From Parapristionchus giblindavisi (Eukaryota > Nematoda > Chromadorea > Rhabditida > Diplogasteridae): a stretch of 64,000 bases of DNA. A program made the translations under genes and the position numbers. The DNA lies in contig CALSFV010000208.1 of NCBI GenBank assembly GCA_943737045.1, forward strand, positions 1,736,001 through 1,800,000. The letters are read 5' to 3'. The notes beneath the pieces were generated by a model that was not told where the DNA came from, ran no database searches, and saw only the letters and a list, made by a program, of their open reading frames with translations. Positions 36,979-48,203 of this stretch are shown in pieces (the first letter of the stretch is position 1; every line of letters begins with the position of its first letter).

Positions 36979-39900
36979 ATGATTGCATCGAAAGATTTGT
37001 TTCTCTTCTTTTCCTCGCTTCTTCTGACTCTGTAAGTAGTGTGAATAAGCTTCATATCTGTAGGGGAAAGTGAGATAGGGGGGAAACCGTCTTACTCCTT
37101 TCCACTCTCTCAGTAATTCATGGAAGATGGTCTTCCCTTCCAGTACGTCTTACTTCACTCACTCAGAATCATATCTACGAATCGTTTAGTTCCCTATTCC
37201 TTTTAACTTTTACCACTAATGAGCACTCATGATCTTTATATATATTATCTATCCCCTATGCGACTTGATCTTCTAGTCGACCACACCGTCTGTCATATCA
37301 AAGAGACAAAGGACATTTATTTCTGTACTAGATTCAGTATGATATATGCAGTTATGATTCCAATGTTATTCTGCACAAATATTGCTCTTCTAACTGATTA
37401 CATGTATTAATCAACTCTTACTTCTTCTTCTTCTTCCATATATGTAGTGAGAGATGTGAGCGTCTACCTTGAAGAGAAGCATGACAACGATTTATATGAG
37501 AGCAAGAAAAAGGTTGTCTTAGTTTTTGCTAATAGATTATAAAAGAATACTTTCTCCCTTTCTTCTCCGCTACTTAGTCTACAATGAAATATGACGATAC
37601 AATTCATCCGTTGTCCTTTTTTCATGTAGGTAGAGTGGATAGAGATGGAGATCTACATATATCAATGTCTCCATTAACCCTCCTTCTTCCTCCTCTCCAG
37701 CCACTATTTCCTTCCTTACTTCTTCTAGGTCTTCTTTCTTCTCGCCAAATCTCACTCTATATCATAGTCATATATTGTTCAGCTATGATTTCTTCCTCCT
37801 CTATATTCTCTCATTTCATATTTCTTATATATTATTCTTCTTATCGTACTTTGTAGTACTACAACAAATCTGTCAACGCTAACGACTTTTTGCCACGTCT
37901 CTCGATTTGTGTTTTTGACTCACATGAGCTAATATGAATTACGACGATTTTCAGTTGGATTTCGGCTGAGATTAGAGATTGATAAAGGCAGAATGATTAC
38001 TGATGATATACCTATCGTTCGATTGTCTTATTATTCTTTATCACTCTGATTACTTCTCTTCTTCTTTTCTCGCTCGCTGTCGTTTCTCTCGTTGTTTCAA
38101 CAACTGCTGCTTTCCTCATACGATCTTCACTCCCCACGTAAGTATATATAAATACTAATATATTTACATAAATACAATTGCACAAGGTTTTCATCACAAA
38201 AACAAAGGGATACAAACTTTCAAATGTCGTGTGTCTTTATTATCAACATATCATTTGTATTCGCTCGCTTTTATTGTCTCATGTACTTCTGATATCATAA
38301 CTGGAACTTGGAATATACCACTAATAATCATTAATGATATTTGTTGCTCTTAGTAAATGTGAGAGATGCAAGAGAAAGACGTGAGATTCCAGCAAACCTG
38401 TCTACATTTGCATAATACAGCCTTTTGAATATCTTGCCATATTCGCCTTATCGTTTAAAATGAAATGAAAAGGTGCACTAGCTTATCATACCTCGAAACT
38501 TTCCTGAAAAATTATGATTCTCCTCTTGGAGAAAAGCAAAAGACCTATTTTGCACTCTGTTTACTAACAATAAAACAATGAATAGATATTCATAATCAAC
38601 ATCGAAAAGGATAAATTTCTATTTTATTTAAAAAAAAAACGAATGAATATGAAACAATCTCGCATTGTGAACGAAATAGGGGATCACGTTGTAACGAAAC
38701 GGCGGCGAGCGAGTGTTTCTATCGTCTTTTCGCACTCAAGGACGACACTTGCAGTAATCAGAATATGAGATTCCGATGTGTCGACTACAAGGTACGTATA
38801 ATCTTTATCATCCCCTCATATAATCCTAATCTACTTTTAGTTTCTCGACTCTTGCTTCAATCGATTCGCCGGACTCTGCGAAGCCAACGTTATTGGCCTA
38901 CAATCCGCAATAGGATATAAGAAATCGTTCCAAGAATGCGAAAAGAAACATCGCAAGTTGAGACAAAACGTAATCTTTCGTCCTTTGTTCGTCTCTTGCA
39001 ACTTCTAATTATCTCGTCTGAGAACGCGGCATCCCCAGTTCCTCTTTGTCCTGTATATTGTACTAATTAGGTTTCTCTCGTTAATTATGAGTGCAAAAAA
39101 TGAGAAAAAAAACTGAGACGAGAATAGAAAAATGGATGTTCGCAGAAACGCAATGAAAAAAAAGACAAATATTAGGCAAATATCATATTTTCCTATATTT
39201 AAGGGAATCGGCTTTTCGCGTTCAGCATTCAATCGATTCTCATCAGGAGAAAGCTCACATCATATGATCTCCGCGTTGGGAGCACTTCAAGTATGATATT
39301 TTTTTAATTTAAAAAAAATTATCAAAATCTGAGTTAGTGTTTTTTTTAAATAATTGATTATCTCTCAGACCCAATGTTCACTCTCTGAGTACTCGAACTG
39401 TTCGAGTTCTCATGTGGATGATGCCCTTGAGAGGTGTGAACACTCAATCACTGATAGGAAAGGCCAACTCTATCTTGATCACAACGTTGACTTTGATAGA
39501 CATAAATTGCTTAGGTGAGTCATACATATGTCTGACTTATTAGACATGATTATATAAATAATAATAATTATTATTATTAGCATTATTAAATTATATGAAT
39601 AACCTTATGGATTCAGGATTAAACTTGACACAGCAAAAAAGCTTCTCCAATATTCTGAGACTAATAAAGACCGAGAATGTCTGACCGTACGATCTGCATT
39701 ATCCGAGATATATCAGATTCATCACAGACACTGCTTCCATGTTTGTTATTTTTGAAATCCACTTTTTGAATTAAACTCAAATGGGTTTTTTCTTAACTCG
39801 ATTAGTGAGAAACATCAGAGTAAAAGTCAAATGTTGTACAATTTAAAAAAAATAAGGAAGATATGGAAAAAATATCCTACAACTCCGTACGATCTCCTAC

Positions 39901-40258
39901 TTGTTTCGTTTTCTCTCGTTTTGACGGTATATTTCTACGGTATATATTATATGTTTAAGGCAATAATCACTCGTTGCATCTGCGAGAAGCATTTATTCGA
40001 AAGATTATGTGGAATTCGTTGCGATTCATTAGAAGCGAATAGTCCGGATGAAGATGTTCTCATGTGGGAAATATTTGCCGTAAGTTTTTTAGCACTATTT
40101 GGGTGTGTTATGCGCACCCAATATTGAATTAATGAATAATGGAATCACTTTAAAGTTAAATATTGCAGGGCAAACTAACTCGTAGCTCTCAATTTGCTCA
40201 AACTGGCCACAATTCTTTCATTCTCACTCTTCTCGCAGCACTTCTTGTATATTTGTAA
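36979..40258 (+). CDS. Secreted Cys-rich protein, probably GPI-anchored
   Basis: Eight exons in phase (36979-37031, 38680-38791, 38841-38969, 39204-39290, 39369-39514, 39617-39740, 39960-40079, 40169-40258) give 286 residues. Exon 1 is a signal peptide (MIASKDLFLFFSSLLLTL) whose phase fits exon 2 across a 1.65 kb intron. The mature part carries about sixteen cysteines in spaced groups (SRCNETAASECF, FRCVDYKFLDSCFNRFAGLC, TQCSLSEYSNC, HRHCFH, TRCICEKHLFERLCGIRC). The C-terminus is a short hydrophobic stretch, NSFILTLLAALLVYL, directly before the stop, with small residues just upstream: a typical GPI signal. The Cys spacing recalls nematode DUF19/T20D4.11-like secreted proteins, but the match is loose. 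An alternative first exon near 38.04-38.14 kb is also hydrophobic and in phase but lacks an ATG. Confidence 0.68.
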
Positions 40259-40657
40259 TTTCAATAGGTTTCCGATTCTACTCGGCTCTTTCAACGACTC
40301 TTTCTCTATCTGTACGGAATATGCAGAATAAGCTTTATTTCGCAGTAAATTGGCACAATTATTTTATGATTTATATATTTTCCATCTGTACTCGTCATAT
40401 CGTAATGTAAATGGGAATGAACAATATAACAATAACAGTAAAAGTTTACAAGCAAATGATCCCGAATAAAAGTATATGGACAAGTATTGATTATGGTAAA
40501 ACAATCTATTTCAACGTCTAGCATAATGTGCAATATTATTAATTTCTGTTAGTAAATACATAAGTAGTTGGTGATTATTAAAAGACTTTCACAGACAGTA
40601 AAGGGATATCAAAACGAATGAAAAGGCAGATGAAGTGGGATAATAAACTTTTCCATT
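40259..40657. other. 3' spacer between convergent genes
   Basis: AT-rich, about 400 bases between the GPI-anchored protein gene (+) and the bestrophin gene (-). It should contain both 3' UTRs. Nothing else is seen. Confidence 0.5.
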
Positions 40658-43211
40658 CTAATATCGTTCACAAGATTCTGAAAAAAATCAGATATTTTAG
40701 TTTCAACTTAATGACTATATTGTATATCACACCTGGTTGGTCGGTACTCCCTGTCCCAGTTTCCTCTTCAACCGTAACCAGTTCAGGAACATCTATCGAG
40801 TGAACGTCGGGTTTGGTATTCTTTCTGTTCTCTCTTAGATCATTCATTGATCTGTATCCGCGTTCATTGAACAGTTTTGCTGGTTCGTTACTGCAACGAG
40901 CATGCAAATTAGAATATAATAAATGAAGAAGGAGAATGATAGTTTATTGTGCAAGTGAAATCATCAAACAATTTAATTACGAAAATAACTAACTAATATT
41001 TGATTGACAAACATGAGTAGGATGTTTCGCACCATGTTGCTAATGTCTCTACATTTTCAATACTAACACAGAGCGCCTCAATATCCCACTCACAAATCCA
41101 TTACTTGGTTATCATAAGCTACAAATATTATAATGAATTGCTGTGGAATACTTGCACATGTTTGTCTGCATATTTGGGCGAACCAAACTCATTTGCGAAC
41201 GTCAATCGACCTAGCAACATACGATATAATATTTAACCTCAATACAGTGCTCAATGCATGTCTCTTTCGTAGTCCTGATCTGTTTCTCGGATCGATTTCG
41301 ATCATTTTTCCTGTTTCTGGTACACTGAAAACATTGACGTTAAAGTATTGTTTTGGATCATTTGCGTACTTTGATCCAACAGCAGATCCTTGAAGAACAT
41401 GAGAAGGACCAGCCAGATCAATTGCATTCTCGTTATACTTTGGAAGAGTATTTTCCACGTCTTCGAGAACAGGACATGTATCATGTGCGTTTACGATGTC
41501 TCTAGCAATCTGTAATTATCAAATTATTATATTTATCAGACAAAAAATATTGAAAAAAAGCAGTTTAGAGTGTGATTGAAGTACTTTGATGGTCATATTA
41601 CCCGTTACAAATGTGCACCAAAGCTCTCCACTTCCCAACTCTTTCTCACTCAACACTCTCTTCTTCGTCATAGAATAGTGAACCAAGTGCACACTCGCTC
41701 TCTCACTCGCTTCCGTGGCGCAATCGGCAGCGCGTTCGGCTGTTAACCGAAAGGTCGGTGGTTCGAACCCACCCGGGAGCGTAACTTTTGCAAATTTTTA
41801 TAAGACCGTTAACAGATAATATGAAGGAAACTGACTTCAATATTCCTATCTATGATATGATTTATCTCTAGATCGTCATCATCAGTCCCTAGAGGGTTGA
41901 CGAGTATTTCCGCCACCTTTAACGCTATTTATTTATTATCATCGTGAAATAATATTTATGGCAGTGCTTACTTTCATCCACGATAGGAACAATAGGATAT
42001 CACATCCATTGAGAAAGATAAAGTATGGATTCAGTATCCATCCGGCGGTATTCTTCTTGGTATAAGTCATTCAGTGAAGAGATTGAGTGACATAACTTAC
42101 ATTGAATATGAGTAGCTTGCCCACAATTGTTATGAGGCAGTACATTCTCACTGCCAACGAAACAATCTATGAAAAGCAACATAAAGATTATATAGAAAAT
42201 ATGTCCAACCTGAGGATATGCGAGAGGAATTGGCGTACAATCATAGTTATAAACAGCGGCTAGTGTGCTGCGAAAGGCTCTCATCTCCTGAATCACATGA
42301 AATTAGTGTGAAAACGAATGCCACGAAATATCTCACCTGGTTGATATTGACAAATACAGGTTCATTAGTGATGTTGTTCTTCTTTCTCAGGACCTTGAAG
42401 ATTGTAGTTATCCAACAGAACGGAACATAGAATATATTATAATCATTTTTGTGACTCTCCAACATTTTCAATTCACGTTCAGTCATCAGATCTACAAGAA
42501 GCACTACAACAATTGAAAATAGGCAAAATAAATGATTCACCAGCATCTACAATTGATTTCATAGTCGGAAATCGTTTCCTCACACCAACACTTACATCAC
42601 GATACGTTAGAATCTAAATTGAATCATCCCATCATAGATTGATTATGCAGACAAACTTGTGCGAGACATGAATATCTCATAATGGACTGTCGTGCAAGAC
42701 GAGCATAACTATCCGAACCTATTACATAACTTATGACGGACAATGCGAGACTGGAATTATATTAGGTAGGTGGAGCAGAAATTTTGCGTTTTACTTTTCA
42801 GTATAAGTAAGACTCAAGAAGATCTGTTGCCATCTCTCATATGCTTTTTGTACGAAGAAAGATAGGAGCATTATGAGAGGAAGTGTGTAAGAGGCGCTAC
42901 AATAACGACATAGTCCGACCAAGAACGATTCATCCAGAGAGTTCTCGATATACGTATACCTTAAACCATATTAATATAATCTAACAATAATCTCCGAGCT
43001 CACTTTATTTTGAGAAAACGTAGAGTACCATAAATAATGTAATAGAGCGCCATCCAACAACACCATTCCGCGCCGACTGCCTGAATGGTAATGAACACTC
43101 AATATGTCCCATGATATTTACCTTCCAAATGGATCCTTTCCATCTAAACAAAATTTTTATGGAAGCGAAGGTAGTAGCAGAGGGCACATGTCGATTGTAG
43201 GGGACGGTCAT
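40658..43211 (-). CDS. Bestrophin anion channel
   Basis: Thirteen exons keep phase and give 470 residues: 43211-43122, 43080-43004, 42959-42795, 42750-42657, 42613-42541, 42491-42337, 42287-42210, 42166-42101, 42055-41972, 41916-41836, 41509-41238, 40890-40733, 40677-40658. Bestrophin marks run in order: [12 protein letters not shown] start, [29 protein letters not shown] (helix 2 region), [48 protein letters not shown] followed by four Asp (residues 306-309), the Ca-clasp acidic cluster, and the DRN motif. Bestrophins form pentameric Ca2+-activated chloride channels in the plasma membrane. The C-terminal ~150 residues are poorly conserved and cytosolic, as usual. Nematodes have large bestrophin families, so I give no number. 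The intron 41510-41835 contains an antisense tRNA gene. Confidence 0.93.
41709..41781 (+). tRNA. tRNA-Asn (anticodon GTT)
   Basis: A full cloverleaf of 73 bases: acceptor GCTTCCG pairs with CGGGAGC, D arm GCGCAATCGGCAGCGC, anticodon stem TTCGG/CCGAA with loop CTGTTAA (anticodon GTT at 41742-41744), T arm GGTGG-TTCGAAC-CCACC. No CCA is encoded. A T-run (cttttg) follows within ten bases as Pol III terminator. It sits in an intron of the bestrophin gene on the opposite strand. Confidence 0.97.
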
Positions 43212-43730
43212 ACTCTAGCGAGAAAATGCCTTATCTGTCGATGAATTGAACGTATTATGATTCATCGAATGAAATGAGATAGCAGAATACCAATATATGA
43301 ATCTAGCACAGGGAGAAAAGCGATGATTCTCGTTATTTCCGACCCTCCACTGATAAGATCGACTGTTTCCTCTATGAAAAAGTTAATAAAAATCTGTGAG
43401 GCGAAGCACAGAAATGATGAAAGAAGAACAAAAACGACCAATCTCTGTTATTCCTTTAAAGACGGCGTTTGTTTCTCTCGGATTGATTCATCAATAGTCA
43501 TGTTTAAATATGATCATCCATTCTTTTTCAATAATAATGTACACTCACTTAGTGAAAAAAGTCTGCAATATTGAATGTGCTCATTGTTCTATATTTTCCA
43601 GAATATTCTTTAGTGTTCAAGATATTTATCACCATAAGTATACACGTAGCGGAGTATCTCAAAAAGAAATATGTCTACCGGGAGGGGAGTAATCAAGATC
43701 AGATCATTCATTATAGATGAGATTGGTTGT
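43212..43730. other. Spacer: bestrophin 5' flank and nitrobindin 3' flank
   Basis: The two flanking genes are on the same strand, so this holds the bestrophin promoter and the upstream gene's 3' UTR. A + strand frame at 43323-43574 has no splice or family support. Confidence 0.5.
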
Positions 43731-45228
43731 CTATTCCTTCTTCTTAGTATAGATCACTCTCGTGTGTTCCAGATATCCATTCTTGGGATGAGTGGCAGTT
43801 CTCATCTCCAGCACCTACAATGAGATCGTAGTGAAATGCTACAATTATTTCAATGACGAATCAACTATTCTATGATTCGATGCCGAGAAAAACGAAAATG
43901 CTTACTTGTTCCATGTATCTATCATCGTGTCTGATGAATGTGCGTCGGAGCTACAAAATGATTTGTTTGCAAACGAGAAATACATCAATATCAACAAACA
44001 TCTTCCACAGGTAAATCACGAGAGAATGAGATTCTTCCTATATCCTTGAGAGTGAGAACAAGCTTGTTTGGCTCCACAGTTCCTACTTCGTAAGTGGTGA
44101 ATCCTGTAATTGTTCATCATGCTTGTTTTCTCGAAACCAAATGAGTCAACAACACGCCTACTTATTTCCTGTGTGATTAATTTGCACGTTAGCGTTCATA
44201 ATGTAACTTCATAATAAAGTAATATTCAATGTAATTAAGAAATGTGATTAAGATCGTTTATATGGCCGTGTGAATTATTTTAATTCGACAAAAAAATACT
44301 CTATCAGACTATAATATAGGTATGATGATACCGTTATTTCCAGCTGTCATAAGAGTGGCATTGCCAGTGTTGTCAACAGTGATGAATCCCCATTCATCAT
44401 GGAAGTGATCCTTTGTTGAATGAGACCAAGCACGGGCCCTATAAAGACGATATTTTCCCTCACTCATCCATCGCTACCTTTCCTTTCCCATTCCCCTCCT
44501 ATGCCACTCCAATCCCGTATACCAGTTATCGAGTGAGTGTTTCGAAGCCACGGCAAGGTTATCACACTCTTTCTCTACTTTCTCCCCTTCCCAACCGCCA
44601 AGGCAGTTCAATGATAAAACAGCGAAAGCTATAGTGAGACGAGAATACGATGTAATAAAGGACAACAAAAACCAATATTCTCACGAAAAGTTAAGGAATT
44701 GTAGCGAAGCCGATCGTGCTCCAGGTGCCTCGAGGATGTGTAATTCCTCTCCAAACGTCATTGTGGGTACTGTAGGCCAGAAGATCTGCAAAACGTGAAT
44801 TGGATGTATTCCCATAACGGTTCTTGTTCACTGTAAGGAACACCATTCATGTCCTCGAAGAGAAACCAGTTGCCGTATGGTCTAATTAGTCTATATGAAT
44901 GAAATGCAAAATATGTTCTAATAATATTCTTATCACATGGATTTGTCATGGAGTTATGACTTCTGCCACCCCCACAAAGCCATGTTATTATAATAATAAT
45001 ATTATTGTTATTTCACCTCACTTCTTTAATTACTGTCGCACCTGTCTCGGGTGTATCAAATCAATAAATAAATATATTTACAAAAAAGGAAGTCGTATTA
45101 GATCAATAAATATGTACCTTTCCAGAGAATTCGCTCCTCCATTTTCCAGTCATCCAATGCAATTGTGCATTTTGTCCTTGTAACTCTGCCAGAGTTACTC
45201 CGAAGAGTAAAGAGAGGAGTACCAACAT
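43731..45228 (-). CDS. Secreted nitrobindin-like (THAP4 heme-binding fold) protein
   Basis: Six exons in phase (45228-45118, 44785-44685, 44438-44332, 44103-44000, 43950-43906, 43814-43731) give 183 residues. The order of conserved blocks is that of nitrobindin beta-barrels: LHWMTGKWRSEFSGK, PTVPTMTFGEELHI, the SARAWSHS strand, DEWGFITVDNTG with LMTAGNNG, then RTFIRHDDRYMEQVLEMRTA and the C-terminal strand YLEHTRVIY. His173 in the last strand aligns with the position of the family's heme-ligand histidine. Nitrobindins bind ferric heme and react with nitric oxide or peroxynitrite. Unlike vertebrate and plant forms, this one begins with a clear signal peptide (MLVLLSLLFGVTLAEL), so it should be secreted; related secreted forms may exist in nematodes. 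Exon 1 to exon 2 is phase 0 and other frames across exon 2 also stay open, but only this frame matches the family. Confidence 0.85.
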
Positions 45229-46519
45229 CGATGGCTTACCGATGAATGCAATGACCGGTTAGGAGAAAAGAAGAAGAAGAGTCTCTCTCTCTCTCTTCCT
45301 TTCTATCTACCTTCCCCATCCTCCTCCTCCTCCTCTACCTTTCTCTTTCTTAGATCCTCCTCTCAACACGGCCTAAACTGGAAAGAGAAGAGGGAAGAGA
45401 GAGAAAACGATCACTAGAGAAAAGAGAGCAAGACATAAAGAAAAAAAGAGATAGTTAGTGGAGAGGGAGCGAGGAACAGAGAGGAAATAAGAAAGAGAGG
45501 GACAGAGATAGAGAGGCGAGAGCGTGGAGAGGAGTGAGGAGAAAGAGGATCTCACGTAAGATGGATGCTTTCGCTTCGTAACCTTCGGTTAGATCATTTG
45601 GTTGTGTTCAGGATAGAACGCCAGACAAATCGCTAAAGTGCATACCATCAAATGGTTCAAACAATTTGAGATACCATTCATGCTAGTTGCATTTTTCATC
45701 TCTAAATGTAGGCCTACAAAAAGGGGGACATTAAAAATAACCGTATCGCGATCGAAGGTTCCGCAAAAATAATCTGCCCATCGAGTACAATCATAACGAA
45801 TACGAAAAACTATAAATATTACGCATCAGTAGATGAGCTATTCGAATGTGCATTATGGTAAACATAATTATGAGAAGAAAACATTTGTCTGAGGATTAAA
45901 ACTTCAAGATATCAGACAAAGATATCAGACACAAACAGTTTCTCTGAACCTAGGATCTTCGACAGCGACTAATACGACATCTGATAAATAATAACAATTT
46001 GTAAGCTTCCGCAATGTTTTAATACGACTTGTACATGTTTGTGTGTATTATGATATTTGTACGCAGATGTAATGATCTCCGTCTTAGTATTATAGTTTCC
46101 TCAATTATGTTGATTTTAGACGATGCCTATGTTCTTCGTTTATAAATAAACATACCTCTAACCAACACCCATTTAATCTAATTATTTTACGTCAATATAC
46201 TATTTTTCCAGAGTTTTTTTCTTTCTTTATGTAGAACCAGTATTGGATGATATGTGTTCCCGCTGTTCCCTTTCTCGAGTATCTCTAATTCCGTCCTGAT
46301 ATCTAATAAAACCAGGTTTTATTTCTCGTTGTCGCACGATCCAACGCAAAGGCCTAAAAAGTTACAGCTGTAACGAAATGTTTATTTCTATAATATATAA
46401 CTGAGCTCAGTCTATATCATTGTTGCTGATTCATTATAAACTTCGTTCCTTTAAAAAGTTTGAATGTTGTTGGCAAGTGGTAACTTTCCTGACTAGAATA
46501 TACTAAGATCTTGCAAAAG
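45229..46519. other. Intergenic, no gene recognised
   Basis: Upstream of the nitrobindin-like gene. Near 45.28-45.55 kb it is simple purine/pyrimidine-rich sequence. From 45.6 kb it is AT-rich and continuous with the repeat cluster that follows. Confidence 0.5.
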
Positions 46520-47990
46520 CTGAAAAAGGGCTCATTGTAGAGTTTAAATCTACATAGTGACCACCGCTGCAAAAGTGACCCTTATAATATCCCGTATTTT
46601 CAAGTCTTTTCAGCTGTCTTGGGGTGAATAGGGGGGATAAGGAAAAAAGCGTGAAGCAGATTGTATTTGGTTGATATCCTGGTTATTCTAAAAATTTTAT
46701 GCTCAAAGATATACTCCGACTCACAAACTATAACTCTTCAACAATACATCAATTTGTTTTCGGGACATCGTATGTTCCATGCGGTAGAACCATTCTACGG
46801 TGGTGGGCCGACATGTAATTTCAATTTCGGATCTCGTGTTTTCGTTAATTATATATTGAAACTCCGGTTTGGAAAAAGAGAAGTCGTAAATAATGAGATT
46901 CCCGGAACTACTTCGAATGAACCCCTGATCAGAGAACAGCTCACAGAGAACAATGCAAATGTAATTGATGGAGTGGGAACAAAAGATGCAAAATCGACAA
47001 GAGGGAACGATTGTGTGAGCTCCGATTAGCATAGAACAGTTTGAGTAAAACTCACGTTTCGGAACCAAGATTTCGGAACCGCCTGACAGAATAGACATGG
47101 TTCTGGCTAATCCAAATGGGCTAGTTGGTTTGGCTTTCTTAAACTGGGCTAGCATCACAGCCAGACGTTTCAAGTAATTGTCAATATCGAGATTATTCTT
47201 GTTATGAGCCTTTGACCTGTTCTTTGTTTAATACATCGTTGTCTTTAAATATAAAAGGATGTGTAACACCATTTGAATAATTTGTTTTGGGTTCCTAGCC
47301 AACGGTTCCGAAATATCGGTTCCGAAACGTGGGTTTTACTCAAACTGTTCTATGCTAATCAGAGCTCAGACAGTCGTTCCCTCTCGTCGATTTTGCATAT
47401 TCTGTTCCCATCTAATTGTGCTCAAAGATCACTTTCCTAATACAATAGTTTCATTATCATAATTCCGAATAGCTCGTTCTCACAATAGGGATACGAACAA
47501 ACCATTTCCATTTATCGAGTAACATTTCGGCCCACCACCCATTCTACACACCAATCGCTCTGCCCTGTTCTATTCGTTCATGTTTTTTATCCTATTTGAT
47601 CATTTCCATATTTTTCTACAACTTGTGTTAAGATACCGAAATTTCGATCCTTTTAATATACAAGATGTTGCTCAATGTGATTTTGTTTAAATAGAAAACG
47701 AAAAAAAAACAGGTAAGAAAATCTTTGAAAGTTTGAAACAACGTACCTTTAAAATCTTAGAATAATGGTGCATAGTGGCATACTGGCATACAACTATTTG
47801 ATGTTTCTTAACAATAATTTAATGATTTCGCTCAAAAGCTCATCATTCAGTTTAAATCCACATATTGACGCCGCAGTTAAAGTGATCATCATAATATCAC
47901 TTTTTTTTAAAATTTCCAGAAGGCTTGGTGTATCAATTAGGAAACAGCGCGAATGAATAAAGCAGATTGTATTTGATTGCTAACCACGTT
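46520..47990. repeat. Composite repeat: imperfect inverted repeat between diverged direct repeats
   Basis: Core arms 46974-47081 and 47303-47410 are near-identical reverse complements (tgggaacaaaagatgcaaaa against ttttgcatattctgttccca). Weaker inverted similarity continues outward, e.g. ggtggtgggccgacatg near 46800 against catttcggcccaccaccc near 47525. Outside this, two diverged direct copies of about 150 bases flank the palindrome: tttaaatctacatagtgacc...agcagattgtatttggttg (about 46540-46675) and tttaaatccacatattgacg...agcagattgtatttgattg (about 47855-47985). This looks like an old transposon-derived unit. Two overlapping open frames on opposite strands here reflect the symmetry and are not called as genes. 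Confidence 0.7.
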
Positions 47991-48203
47991 ATTCAAACAA
48001 TGACATGCGAATTGTAAAACAACGTAAATTACAAGGGCAACTAGTCAGTTTAACTACAAATGTGCATAAAATAATCTAACAAACAATAAATGGATGATGT
48101 TACCTATCGAAAATACATAGCATAAATTAATTTTAGTATCTAACTCTTATTCATACTATTCTTTTCCCATTGAATCATACCCCACATAAAGAGGCATGCT
48201 CCC

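Noticed and set aside
41972..42166. Apparent one-base frame slip in the bestrophin near 42002
   Set aside because: It came from misplacing the donor by one base; with the donor at 42100/42101 (aat before gtaagt) exon 42055-41972 is in phase and no frameshift is needed.
44758..44949. Alternative frames through nitrobindin exon 2 region (e.g. one containing RPYGNWFLFEDMNG)
   Set aside because: They stay open by chance; only the frame beginning IFWPTVPTMTFGEE matches the family and joins the signal-peptide exon and the next exon in phase.
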